From Ignavibacteriaceae bacterium (GTDB taxonomy: Bacteria > Bacteroidota > Ignavibacteria > Ignavibacteriales > Ignavibacteriaceae), in the NCBI GenBank assembly GCA_020848375.1, contig JADLAF010000091.1, positions 1 to 39,016 on the forward strand: 39,016 nucleotides of DNA. Reading direction: 5' to 3'. A program made the translations under genes and the position numbers. The notes under the pieces are model-generated. The model saw only the letters and a program-made list of their open reading frames with translations. It was not told the origin of the DNA and did no database searches. This document shows, piece by piece, positions 25,472 to 33,545 of this stretch (positions are counted from its first letter, which is position 1; each line of letters starts with the position of its first letter).

Positions 25472-26104
25472 ATGAAAAAAATGGCATTAATCTGGACACT
25501 CTGTTTAACGGGCATCTTCAGTCAGGGAATAGAAAATCTGGATATGGTAAAAGAGAAAGTTGCTGATTATTATGAAAATGGTCAGTATCATACTGAGCTA
25601 AGAAAAGTCATTGACTCTGCCTATTCAATTCTTAATGGTCTCAATGCTAATGAAGCCGATGCCATCCTCTTTGACATTGATGAGACTGCCCTTTCTAATT
25701 ACAGTCATATCAAAGAAGTTGGCTTTGGATATATACCGTCCCTGTGGAACGATTGGATAAAAGAAGAAAAAGCAACTCGTATTGAGCCGGTATTTAATCT
25801 TTATAAAGCGGCGCAGGAAAAAGGATTCAGGGTAATTTTTATAACGGGCAGAAATGATTCCCAATACACTCCGACTTTTAATAATCTGATAGCTCAGAAC
25901 TATACGAAATTTGATACGCTGATTACTAAGCCCTTGAAACATAGTTACACCTCTGCGGCTGAATATAAAGCCGATAAACGTTCTGAATTAAAAAACAAAG
26001 GTTACAGAATTGTTATGTGCGTCGGGGATCAGTTCAGCGATTGCGATTTTGATAATTATGGGTTCAGGATTAAACTCCCCAATTATTTATATTTTGTAAA
26101 ATAG
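25472..26104 (+). CDS. Secreted HAD-superfamily acid phosphatase
   Basis: This is a 210-residue protein with an N-terminal signal peptide ([19 protein letters not shown]). HAD motif I is [14 protein letters not shown] (nucleophile Asp and general acid Asp), motif II is VIFITGRND, a Lys for motif III lies in the [19 protein letters not shown] region, and motif IV is [12 protein letters not shown]. This is the pattern of class B/lipoprotein e(P4)-like acid phosphatases, which release phosphate from nucleotides or other esters outside the cytoplasm. No lipobox Cys is seen, so it is probably soluble. It is followed by xth after 10 nt on the same strand. The preceding 230 nt (25242-25471), shared with the divergent tRNA, hold no other gene and no clear promoter for this direction. 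Confidence 0.9.
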   Translation: MKKMALIWTLCLTGIFSQGIENLDMVKEKVADYYENGQYHTELRKVIDSAYSILNGLNANEADAILFDIDETALSNYSHIKEVGFGYIPSLWNDWIKEEKATRIEPVFNLYKAAQEKGFRVIFITGRNDSQYTPTFNNLIAQNYTKFDTLITKPLKHSYTSAAEYKADKRSELKNKGYRIVMCVGDQFSDCDFDNYGFRIKLPNYLYFVK

Positions 26105-26114
26105 AAAGCAACTA

Positions 26115-26876
26115 ATGAAATTACTCTGCTGGAATGTTAACGGAATTCGCGCGGCACACAAAAAGGGGTTTCTTGACTGGATGAAAAAAGAAGACCCTGA
26201 TATCCTTTGTCTTAACGAAACAAAAGCTTCTCCGGAGCAGCTCTCAGATGAACTTCGAAATATTGATGGGTATTTTTCATATTTCTCATCCTCCATTGTG
26301 CGAAAGGGTTATAGCGGTGTTGCAATATATACCAGGGAAAAGCCCCTTAAAGTGGAATACGGTTACGGAATTTCCCGGTTTGATGATGAGGGCAGAATAA
26401 TCATAGCACACTACAAAGATTTTGTTCTCATAAACAATTATTATCCAAACGGTAAAAAGAATGCTGAACGGCTAAAATATAAAATGGATTTTTATGATGC
26501 TTTTCTTGAACATGTCTCCGGTCTGACTAAAGAAGGTAAGAAACTGATTATCTGTGGAGATTTTAATACCGCTCATAAAGAAATTGATCTGGAACGTCCT
26601 AAAGAAAATGAAAAAACTTCCGGGTTCCTTCCTATTGAGAGAGAATGGATGGATAAATTTGTTGCTGCCGGATTTGTGGATACCTTCCGTATGTTTAATC
26701 AGGAGGGGAAGAATTATACCTGGTGGGATCAGGTTACCAGAGCACGTGAAAGGAATGTCGGCTGGAGGATAGACTACTTTTTTGTAAGTGACAATTTCAA
26801 GAAAAAGATAAAATCAGCTTCAATACATCCTGAGGTTATGGGTTCCGACCACTGCCCGGTTGGAATTGAGATATAA
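26115..26876 (+). CDS. xth: Exodeoxyribonuclease III (AP endonuclease)
   Basis: This is a 253-residue DNA-repair enzyme of the exonuclease III/APE1 family that cuts at abasic sites. Conserved parts are the metal-site [17 protein letters not shown], the Glu in [10 protein letters not shown], the central [17 protein letters not shown] with catalytic Asp and Asn, [20 protein letters not shown] and the C-terminal [10 protein letters not shown] with the Asp-His pair. All are present and the length is normal. It sits 10 nt after the phosphatase gene and is followed within 30 nt by a terminator hairpin. Together with nth nearby on the other strand it gives a small base-excision repair neighbourhood. 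Confidence 0.97.
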   Translation: MKLLCWNVNGIRAAHKKGFLDWMKKEDPDILCLNETKASPEQLSDELRNIDGYFSYFSSSIVRKGYSGVAIYTREKPLKVEYGYGISRFDDEGRIIIAHYKDFVLINNYYPNGKKNAERLKYKMDFYDAFLEHVSGLTKEGKKLIICGDFNTAHKEIDLERPKENEKTSGFLPIEREWMDKFVAAGFVDTFRMFNQEGKNYTWWDQVTRARERNVGWRIDYFFVSDNFKKKIKSASIHPEVMGSDHCPVGIEI

Positions 26877-26895
26877 CTTAAGATACCTTTAAAGC

Positions 26896-26926
26896 AAAAA
26901 AAGAAACCACAGGGGGTTTCTTTTTT
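26896..26926. terminator. Bidirectional intrinsic terminator between xth and tRNA-Leu
   Basis: GAAACC (26903-26908) pairs with GGTTTC (26915-26920) around a 6-nt loop. The hairpin is flanked by a run of A on the left (26896-26902) and six T on the right (26921-26926). Read on the plus strand it ends the xth transcript; read on the minus strand it lies just past the tRNA-Leu 3' end and has its own T-run. This suits the two convergent units. Confidence 0.8.
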
Positions 26927-26928
26927 AG

Positions 26929-27014
26929 TACCGAAGGCCGGACTCGAACCGGCACGAGGTTTGAGCCTCGCTGGATTTTGAGTCCAGTGCGTCTACCAAT
27001 TCCGCCACTCCGGC
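26929..27014 (-). tRNA. tRNA-Leu (anticodon CAA)
   Basis: This is an 86-nt class II tRNA on the minus strand. The acceptor GCCGGAG pairs with CTTCGGT (two G-U pairs), the D-arm is GGCGGAATTGGTAGACGC, the anticodon stem CTGGA/TCCAG encloses CTCAAAA (anticodon CAA, reading TTG), the long variable arm is GAGGCTCAAACCTC, and the T-arm GCCGG TTCGAGT CCGGC follows. CCA is not encoded. The D-arm and variable arm are typical for tRNA-Leu. Confidence 0.97.
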
Positions 27015-27071
27015 TTGGCTCTGATTCGAACTGTAAATTTACCATTTTTTTCTCATCTTTTAAAGAGTTTC

Positions 27072-28196
27072 TCATTTGAGCAATACAATTTTTTGTAAGT
27101 TCATTCCAAACTCTCCTCTCACTCTGAGAAAATAAGTCCCAGATGACAAATTCCCCCCTTGGATTCTGTATCTGTATTCCGACCCTTTGGAAAGGTAAAA
27201 TCTTTCCGACTTCGTAACCTCTCCATTCAGACTGATTATTTCCAATTTATATTCCCCTGCCTCCTCAGCCCTTATTACAGTCATTCCGGAACTGTTAAAC
27301 GGATTAGGATAAACCGGCAGTACTGAAAATCCAGCGGGCTGGTTCACTGGTTCGATTGATGTCAGTTGAAATTCTCTTGAATAAAGCCCTATCGCTGTCG
27401 GAATGTACATCCTGCCGGAATAGTAAACTCCGTTTCCAACAGCATACTGCGGTAAAGAAAAGAGTTCTTTTGGAGGAGTAGCGTTTCCGTTTACCAGATA
27501 AAGCGAGGCGGTGGATGTAAGTCTTACTGGTGAATATACTAATCCATCACCGGTACTCATCAAAACAGGATTAAAACTTCCGCTCAATCCGTCTATTCGC
27601 TGCCAGGTATCGCCTCTGTCAGGACTTATATATAATCCAGCAGAGCCGGCTGTAAAGATCAAATTTCCAAAGGAAACAATTTCCGGGAAAACAGTTATAT
27701 CAGGCAGATTATCAGCAACAAATCTGGGTATCCAGTTTTGCCCTTCTTTATCCCGGTAAAAAATGTAACCATTTCCGCCGGATGAAATGTATAGTCTTTC
27801 TCCTTCCATATATATGCTATTTATATTATAGCTAAGTCCCGATGACAATCCCGCATTAAATGGCTCCCAAGTTGTGAACTGAGCAAAATGTGCCCTATAT
27901 ACACCTCCCCCGCCGGTTGCGGCATACAAATAGTTATCCATTTTGACAAAACCGGTCAAAGCAAGAGCGTTATCCGGAAGGCCGGTTTTGAAACAAGACC
28001 AGCTATTACCCCCGTCATGGCTTAAAAACGCACCGTTATTTGATGTCCCTAATATGATTCTTGAACCTTCAGCATAAACAGAAAACAATGGCTGGGGTGA
28101 GAATCCATGTATTGAAATCCGCCTCCATTCAGTGCCTTCTTTTACGTACAACACTGAATCAGTCAGGGCATAGAGTTTATTTTCAAAGACCTTCAC
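27072..28196 (-). CDS. T9SS-sorted propeller-like protein, 5' end interrupted by an in-frame TGA
   Basis: This is an open frame of 374 codons. Its repeated units (GGNSWSCFKTGLPDN, LYISPDRGDTWQRIDGLSG) resemble BNR/sialidase-like blades of a propeller. Residues about 290-374, opening LPVYPNPFNSSGMTVIRAEE and ending in NLQKIVLLK, are a type A T9SS sorting domain. A cargo with that domain needs a signal peptide, yet the only start in this frame is a GTG at 28196 with none. Upstream in the same frame, an ATG at 28295 begins a normal signal peptide that stops at TGA (28236-28238) after 19 codons; without that stop the protein would be about 407 residues. So this is either a recent pseudogene, a sequencing error or a readthrough case. 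The body shows no other damage. Confidence 0.8.
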   Translation of the reverse strand: MKVFENKLYALTDSVLYVKEGTEWRRISIHGFSPQPLFSVYAEGSRIILGTSNNGAFLSHDGGNSWSCFKTGLPDNALALTGFVKMDNYLYAATGGGGVYRAHFAQFTTWEPFNAGLSSGLSYNINSIYMEGERLYISSGGNGYIFYRDKEGQNWIPRFVADNLPDITVFPEIVSFGNLIFTAGSAGLYISPDRGDTWQRIDGLSGSFNPVLMSTGDGLVYSPVRLTSTASLYLVNGNATPPKELFSLPQYAVGNGVYYSGRMYIPTAIGLYSREFQLTSIEPVNQPAGFSVLPVYPNPFNSSGMTVIRAEEAGEYKLEIISLNGEVTKSERFYLSKGSEYRYRIQGGNLSSGTYFLRVRGEFGMNLQKIVLLK

Positions 28197-28235
28197 AGTA
28201 AAGATAAAATCCGTACCGGGTTCTGTTTCATGATC

Positions 28236-28295
28236 TCACTGTGGCAGCAGCACTCCGGTTGTTAATAACCATATCGCTAAAAATATCTTCTTCAT
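28236..28295 (-). pseudogene. Detached signal-peptide fragment ending at TGA
   Basis: From the ATG at 28295 the minus strand encodes MKKIFLAIWLLTTGVLLPQ and then TGA at 28238-28236. It is exactly in frame with the propeller gene downstream (99 nt, 33 codons to its GTG). A two-lysine start, a hydrophobic core and a final PQ are what a signal peptide of the downstream T9SS cargo would look like. Next come D-H-E-T-E-P-G and the propeller sequence. One base change (TGG Trp or CGA Arg to TGA) would explain the break. Confidence 0.7.
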
Positions 28296-28527
28296 TATCT
28301 TTTTTTTAAATTTAGGAATATAAATTATTTATACTATTCGAATGATTCAAAGAAATGCTGATGAGCGTAGGATTTACTCAGTAATAATGCGTTTTGTGAT
28401 GATAAAATATATATCTGTAAACTTAAAGGGGAGTTTGCTCAAAACAGGCTTGGAAAACTATTTTATTCAAATTGCCCCGCTGTTATCTATCTTTCAGATT
28501 ATTGCATTATTAAATACCTAAATAAAT
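28296..28527. other. Gap of about 230 nt without a recognisable gene
   Basis: This AT-rich spacer lies between the DUF72 stop and the signal-peptide fragment. I find no open frame with coding character. On the minus strand a TTG, 20 nt and TAATTTAT near 28330-28360 could be a weak -33/-7 promoter for the propeller gene. The only other structure is the small hairpin at its right end, across the DUF72 stop. Confidence 0.4.
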
Positions 28528-28532
28528 TTAGG
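28517..28532 (-). terminator. Short hairpin spanning the DUF72 stop codon
   Basis: CCTAAAT (28517-28523) and ATTTAGG (28526-28532) form a 7-bp stem with a 2-nt centre, and the stop codon of the DUF72 gene (28530-28528) lies inside it. On the minus strand TTTAAT follows. It is AT-rich and short, so it is only a weak candidate for ending the lexA-DUF72 transcript. Confidence 0.3.
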
Positions 28533-29406
28533 CATTTATATTGTTCAGCCGGGGGAAATTGAGAACGATATGCATTGGTATTACTGGTTTCAGGGTTTCA
28601 ATCATCAGTTTAAATTCCAGAGCGTTAGCAGGAGCATAACCAAATGGATGATTATTAAAAATAACAAACACATCACCCCGGGCAGATTCTGCTGTTTTTT
28701 CAATCTTCAGGCGGAGTTCCTGCATTTCTGAAGGACTGTAATAATAATGATACCGTGCACTTGGATTACTCACCTTTTCAGTTTGTGAGTATTTTTTAAT
28801 TGATTCTTCCCACGCCAGTTTATTCCTGCCATGCAGACGAATATAACCGTCTCTGATTATCGTGCTGATGTTGAACGGGACTGCCTCCCCTATTATCGGC
28901 TGATCAATAGCGCAAAGGTTTGCTAGCTCTCCTGAACTAAATTCCATCCTACTCTCCGAAAACCAGGATTTATTCCTGAATTCAAAAAAAAGCCGGTAGT
29001 CATCAAAGATGCTTTGAAGCGTATCAACATACCCTGCGTTTTCACAGGTTTTCATGAATGAATAGGGAAATTGAATAAGTACGCCGCCTAGTTTTCCAGC
29101 TTTAGCTAATTCGTCAAAAATAGAACGAACAGATTTAATGCTCTCTTTCGTGTACCTTCTCAGATGTGTAAAATCCTGATGAAGTTTAACCGTAAACAAA
29201 AAATCCGGATTGCCTTTTGTTTTAGCAATCCAGTTTGCCGCAAAATCAGCACTTAAATAGGAATAGTATGTTGCATTGACTTCAACAACTGAGAAAAGCT
29301 GAGAATAGTATTCCAGGTAGTCCACTTTTCCCTTTCTGCCTTTTGGATAAAAGCAGCCCTCCCAGTCCTTATATGACCAGCCCGCGGTACCAACATACCA
29401 GTTCAT
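28528..29406 (-). CDS. DUF72-family protein
   Basis: This is a 292-residue cytosolic protein. The start WYVGTAGWSYKDWEGCFYP, the core EVNATYYSYLSADFAANW and FLFTVKLHQDFTHLRRY, and the later IRLHGRNK and VFVIFNNHPFGYAPANAL are hallmarks of DUF72 (YecE-like), which folds as a TIM barrel. The biochemical role of the family is unknown. It overlaps lexA by 4 nt (ATGA), so both come from one message and it is probably controlled by LexA. This supports, but does not prove, a role in the DNA-damage response. There are no signs of damage. Confidence 0.92.
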   Translation of the reverse strand: MNWYVGTAGWSYKDWEGCFYPKGRKGKVDYLEYYSQLFSVVEVNATYYSYLSADFAANWIAKTKGNPDFLFTVKLHQDFTHLRRYTKESIKSVRSIFDELAKAGKLGGVLIQFPYSFMKTCENAGYVDTLQSIFDDYRLFFEFRNKSWFSESRMEFSSGELANLCAIDQPIIGEAVPFNISTIIRDGYIRLHGRNKLAWEESIKKYSQTEKVSNPSARYHYYYSPSEMQELRLKIEKTAESARGDVFVIFNNHPFGYAPANALEFKLMIETLKPVIPMHIVLNFPRLNNINA

Positions 29407-30035
29407 GAAAGCTGACGTGGCGGCGTGACCGTCCTGTATATTCCAACAACCACCCCGACCAGCCGGAATTTAAGAGTATCCTTATCGCGTATGACAATCG
29501 GCTTAAAATCAGAGTTTTCAGGGTGCAGCTCGATTGAATCTTTCGAAACAAAAATCTTTTTTACCAGTGCTGAATCATCATAAACCCCAACAACAAGCTG
29601 ACCGTTGAGCACCGCCTCTGAGGGTTTTACAATCAGTACATCTCCGTTAAAGATATACGCATCCTTCATACTGTCACCTCTGACCCTCAGGAGAAAGGAG
29701 TCTGACGGTATTTTGAGTGCGGTGGGGAGCTCAGTTGTGTTCAGTACGCAATTGTAGTAGAGAATCGGATCACCGGCAGCTACCTCCCCATGCAACGGAT
29801 AACTTTTGAAAAACTCCTCTTGTTTGAGGATTTCTATCCCCCGGTTTATTCTTTCAATTTTTCGGATATACTTTTTCTTGTGAAGTGCCTCAAGGTGTTG
29901 CTTTACCGTAGAGCGGTTCTTATAGCCAAATTGTTCAGCTATTTCAGCCAGTGTGGGTGGGATTCCATCCTTTTCTTTCTTCCACAAAAGAAAATCCAGA
30001 ATCTTTTTTTGAACGGGACTTAATGGTTTTGTCAT
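29403..30035 (-). CDS. lexA: SOS-response repressor LexA
   Basis: This is a 210-residue protein. The N-terminal winged helix-turn-helix (residues about 1-70) has PPTLAEIAEQFGYKNRSTVK as recognition region. The C-terminal S24 protease domain has the self-cleavage site Ala87-Gly88 (EVAAGDP), nucleophile Ser122 (RGDSMKDA) and Lys159 (SALVKKIF). When RecA-ssDNA is present LexA cuts itself and SOS genes are released. The start ATG is directly behind a 49-nt near-palindrome, a good place for autoregulation. The recognition helix differs from that of E. coli LexA, so its operator need not be CTGT-N8-ACAG. It is co-transcribed with the DUF72 gene. Confidence 0.96.
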   Translation of the reverse strand: MTKPLSPVQKKILDFLLWKKEKDGIPPTLAEIAEQFGYKNRSTVKQHLEALHKKKYIRKIERINRGIEILKQEEFFKSYPLHGEVAAGDPILYYNCVLNTTELPTALKIPSDSFLLRVRGDSMKDAYIFNGDVLIVKPSEAVLNGQLVVGVYDDSALVKKIFVSKDSIELHPENSDFKPIVIRDKDTLKFRLVGVVVGIYRTVTPPRQLS

Positions 30036-30084
30036 CTCAGAATAAAATAAATAATACCATACATATTTATGGTATTATTCTGAG
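30036..30084. promoter_or_regulatory. Palindromic operator candidate upstream of lexA
   Basis: AATAATACCAT (30050-30060) and ATGGTATTATT (30069-30079) form a perfect 11-bp inverted repeat around 8 nt. An outer pair, CTCAGAATA (30036-30044) and TATTCTGAG (30076-30084), repeats the flank. On the minus strand a TTG (30091-30089), 19 nt and TAAATATG (30069-30062) give a possible promoter whose -7 box lies inside the palindrome. The stop of the preceding kinase gene is only 13 nt away. Its place, filling the gap just before lexA, fits an autorepression site. Confidence 0.5.
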
Positions 30085-30097
30085 ATTTCAAAGAAAA

Positions 30098-33000
30098 TTA
30101 GATAATTTTTTTCCTGAAAATTTTCTCCATCGCTTCAATCATCTTTTCTCTGAAAATCGGCTTCGAAATAAAATCATTAAAGCCAGCCGCAATAAATTTC
30201 TCCCGGTCTCCAGGAAGCACGTAAGCCGTAACTGCAATAATAGGAAGAGTCTCAAATCCCGGCATTTTATGAATCATTTTCAGAGCATCCAGACCATTAT
30301 ACTCACCCTGTAAATTGATATCCATTACTATGAAATCAAATTTCTGTGAGGTAATAATAGGAAGCGCGTCTTCAAAACTGACTGCAAATTCCATCTTACC
30401 GAGCTCCTTCATTTGAACCTTGAACAGGATCTGGGAGTCAACCTGATCTTCAATATAAAGACAGGAAAGCGATGACAATTCCAAACTTTGCTGCGCTGCC
30501 TCAGTCTGAAACGCAGAGATCACTGAAGGGGGCGCTTGTACCGGAGTTCTTGGAACGGGTTGGCTTGACTGAGCAGCAGGCGGATGATATTGAAGAGGCG
30601 TGACCAATGGCGGATTTGATGGCATCTTTGGCTGCGACCGATTAAACGCGGTGCTGCTTTGGTCTGAGTTATCAACAGTGTGCGAAATTTGGTTATTCTC
30701 AGAAGAACTTAAAACTGTCAGCGGTTCATTTTCTATTTCTTCTTCCGCAGTCAGAACTGCTTCCTCTTCTGAATCGGTCTTTTCCTGCTCTACTGATTCA
30801 GACAGTATCGGTACTGCCTTATAGGGGAAAATTATTCCAACTTCAAATGGTTTGCCGCCTTTACCCAATATCTCAACTTTACCACCCAGCAGTGTAACAA
30901 GTTCCTTTACACTCATAGCAGCATACCGGGAAATGTTAAACGAACGAACAAATGAAATATCACTCTGGTTAAATAAATTAACCAGATTATTTAAGAGTTC
31001 GCTTGATACCTTTCCGGCATTATCCTTTAACGAGATAACAAACCGGTTATTGTCAACCGCCTGTGCTGATATATAGATCTGATCTTCTACTGAAATTTTA
31101 TAACAAATCTTCACCAATGTTGTAATAAAACCTTTGTAGAGTGAAGGATATCCTTCAAAGCTGAGAGCAGATGAAACTTTAGAAAAAACAAGACTCTTTT
31201 TCAGGGTTTCGTTAAGACTTTCGAGTTCTTCTGTAACTTCCTCAAGCAGCAAAGACGCACGCAGTTCGGAAATTGGTTCTTCAGGTGCAACATTAAGCTT
31301 TGCAAATTCAGCAATGGTATTCATCGTATCAAGCAGATTGTCACGGTTCTGTGATATATAATCCATTGCTTCTGACTGTTCAGCATTCGGAGCATCAAGA
31401 CTTTCTTTGATTTCCTGAACAAAACCTAAGATAACATTTATTGGAGTGAGTATTTCATGGAAGATTGTACCAATTTGAGCAGGATCAAGCCCACCCTTTC
31501 TTGAAAGAAGGTCAGAGCCGGCAGGCCCCGGCACAATCTTTTCAACTTCTTTAATTACTTCCTTAACAACAATTTTCTCTACCTCGCGGATAACCTCACC
31601 GCCCTGCTGTTTTACCCCAACAATTAAATTGAAGGATTCTATCTGATGATCCTCTCCTTCAACTGCAATAAATGCTAAATCTGCAGTTACTATTGAACCA
31701 TCTTTTTTCTTAAGATCAACAGATATACGGCCCGGAACCGCATCTTGCGAATAAAAAACGGAGGTATTTATCAAACCGCGGTGTTCGTCAGCAGCCAGCG
31801 AAATAAAACTTGATTGAATAAGTTCAGATGGACTGTAACCAAGGTTCTGAAAAACTGCAGAATTCACCTCCCTTATAAATCCTACATTGTCAGTAACCAA
31901 AATTATATCATTGGTGTTTTCGACAGTATCTTTAAACGCCCTGAATTTTTTTTCAATCTTTAGTCTTTCGCTTACGTCTCTGACAATATTAAAGTGTGCC
32001 TCTTTACCTTCTACAAGAAAAGAAGTTTTGCAAAGTTCAATATGCAAAGTCTCTCCATCTTTCCGCCGGTGTTTATAAGGTCCCTTAAACTTGTTTACCG
32101 GACCACTGTCCTGCCCGGATTCAAGTAAAGATTGAATATCCTCGGGAGTATAAAGATCGGTAAGATCCATCTGAAGAAATTCATCACGTGTATATCCGTA
32201 CAATTCAAGTGCAGAAGGATTTGCTTCAATAAATCTGAGATTTTCGGTACCGTAAACATATATCGGTTCCGGGTTGCTCTGAATAAGAATATCATACATC
32301 TTACCCCGGCTATTAAGCAGTTCTTCAAGATTATCAAAATCAGCAGATTTGTCAATGCTTATAATAATTCGTGCAGCAGACGTTATATCATTAACAACCT
32401 TTGTAAAAATGATATGATAAAGAGATTGTTCTCCGTTTTTCTGCGCAAGTGTAAGATTAAGCTCCTGGGTTTGCCTTCCTGCGCTTAAAAAACCTCTTAC
32501 TGAGTGCGACAACTGTTCAGGTAAAACCTCATGGTACTGTCTGCCGGAAATGAAGGACTCTTCAACAGAGAAAAGGTTTTCAAATGAAACGGAAATGTAT
32601 TTTACATTCCCCGAATCATCAATAATACAGTATGGTTTGGGCAGATTTCTGAAAAGCGCCAGAGAACCTGAATCATCACCCTCTGATCCGCTATCTGAGC
32701 TGCTTTCCCTCTTCTGTCCGATACCTATTATCGCCTGTACTCTGTTATCAGCATCCACGAGAGGGAACTCAATTGACTGATAATTTTTTAAGGATGCAAA
32801 GCCCTTAAGCGGAATCCCTTCAAGTATAAAAAAGCTGAGAGTTTCTTTTACATACTGGTCAATGGTTTTGTAAAGATCAAGGTAGTACTGAGGAAGAAAA
32901 TTCCGTTCTGAACGACCTTCTAATTGCGCCGATTTTAAACCTAACAAAGAAGAAAAACGGTTGTTAACCAGAATAAAATTATTATTACTGTCCTTTATCC

Positions 33001-33544
33001 AGAAAAGCTCGACGAGTTTGTTAATTTCATTCTGAATTTTACTTTTTCCGAGAAATGTAAACGGAAAAGATGATTTCACACTATCAATAATTGTAATAAT
33101 CTTTTTATTCCGTATGAGACCGGAAAGATCTTCAGAAGAAATAGTAAGTCCGAAACCAGCTTTGCCCCTGGATGATGCTGCCCCCAGTGAGGGCTGGTTT
33201 ACTTTTACCAGCAAATATTTACTGCCGGCATCATCTTTAACAGCATTAATGGTTAACTCAAGCGATAACTTCTTTCCCTGAAGCGTAACCTCAGCATATT
33301 CAACAGTTTCTCCGTAAAACTTGAAAGCTGATTCCGCAATACGGGTTATTTTCTCCCGGTCATCAACATCAAACAATTCAAATAAAGTAAGATCATCATT
33401 CTGGATGGAGAAAAATGATCTGGCTGATTTATTAGCAACTAAAATGCTGCCATTCCTGTTAATAACAATTCCCGGGAATGGCTGACCTTCTATAAGAGAA
33501 AGTATAATCTCAGAAGGAAGTTTTATATCCTTTGATGGTGCCAC
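30098..33544 (-). CDS. Multi-PAS hybrid histidine kinase with degenerate ATPase domain and C-terminal receiver
   Basis: This is an 1148-residue protein without obvious membrane helices. Four or five PAS domains cover residues about 10-650; EANPSALELYGYTRDEFLQM is a clear one. A charged KEVIKEVEKIV coiled-coil-like linker follows. The HisKA helix has His696 in TIFHEILTPINVILGF. The ATPase region (about 790-925) is poor: the N box lacks Asn (ITTLVKICYKIS) and the G1 motif is DNAGKV instead of DxGxG. A Pro/Gln-rich linker then leads to an intact receiver with Asp1075 (FIVMDINLQ) and Lys in FISKP. It starts with GTG at 33544, one base after the FnIII gene stop. It probably senses a signal for the polysaccharide operon, perhaps without own kinase activity. 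Confidence 0.9.
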   Translation of the reverse strand: MAPSKDIKLPSEIILSLIEGQPFPGIVINRNGSILVANKSARSFFSIQNDDLTLFELFDVDDREKITRIAESAFKFYGETVEYAEVTLQGKKLSLELTINAVKDDAGSKYLLVKVNQPSLGAASSRGKAGFGLTISSEDLSGLIRNKKIITIIDSVKSSFPFTFLGKSKIQNEINKLVELFWIKDSNNNFILVNNRFSSLLGLKSAQLEGRSERNFLPQYYLDLYKTIDQYVKETLSFFILEGIPLKGFASLKNYQSIEFPLVDADNRVQAIIGIGQKRESSSDSGSEGDDSGSLALFRNLPKPYCIIDDSGNVKYISVSFENLFSVEESFISGRQYHEVLPEQLSHSVRGFLSAGRQTQELNLTLAQKNGEQSLYHIIFTKVVNDITSAARIIISIDKSADFDNLEELLNSRGKMYDILIQSNPEPIYVYGTENLRFIEANPSALELYGYTRDEFLQMDLTDLYTPEDIQSLLESGQDSGPVNKFKGPYKHRRKDGETLHIELCKTSFLVEGKEAHFNIVRDVSERLKIEKKFRAFKDTVENTNDIILVTDNVGFIREVNSAVFQNLGYSPSELIQSSFISLAADEHRGLINTSVFYSQDAVPGRISVDLKKKDGSIVTADLAFIAVEGEDHQIESFNLIVGVKQQGGEVIREVEKIVVKEVIKEVEKIVPGPAGSDLLSRKGGLDPAQIGTIFHEILTPINVILGFVQEIKESLDAPNAEQSEAMDYISQNRDNLLDTMNTIAEFAKLNVAPEEPISELRASLLLEEVTEELESLNETLKKSLVFSKVSSALSFEGYPSLYKGFITTLVKICYKISVEDQIYISAQAVDNNRFVISLKDNAGKVSSELLNNLVNLFNQSDISFVRSFNISRYAAMSVKELVTLLGGKVEILGKGGKPFEVGIIFPYKAVPILSESVEQEKTDSEEEAVLTAEEEIENEPLTVLSSSENNQISHTVDNSDQSSTAFNRSQPKMPSNPPLVTPLQYHPPAAQSSQPVPRTPVQAPPSVISAFQTEAAQQSLELSSLSCLYIEDQVDSQILFKVQMKELGKMEFAVSFEDALPIITSQKFDFIVMDINLQGEYNGLDALKMIHKMPGFETLPIIAVTAYVLPGDREKFIAAGFNDFISKPIFREKMIEAMEKIFRKKII

Positions 33545-33545
33545 G

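Noticed and set aside
28196-28295. Genetic code in which TGA is read as an amino acid
   Set aside because: Other genes in the window, such as ybbR and porV, end at TGA in normal places, and their frames contain no internal TGA. The single TGA near 28237 is therefore local.
30036-30084. Palindrome before lexA as an intrinsic terminator of the kinase gene
   Set aside because: The stem is almost purely A/T, has no T-run after it on the minus strand, and runs right up to the lexA ATG; an operator fits better.
31520-31600. Repeat of V-E-K-I-V-type codons in the kinase gene as a DNA repeat or phase-variable tract
   Set aside because: The copies are few and differ at DNA level; they encode a charged helical linker between the PAS and HisKA parts.
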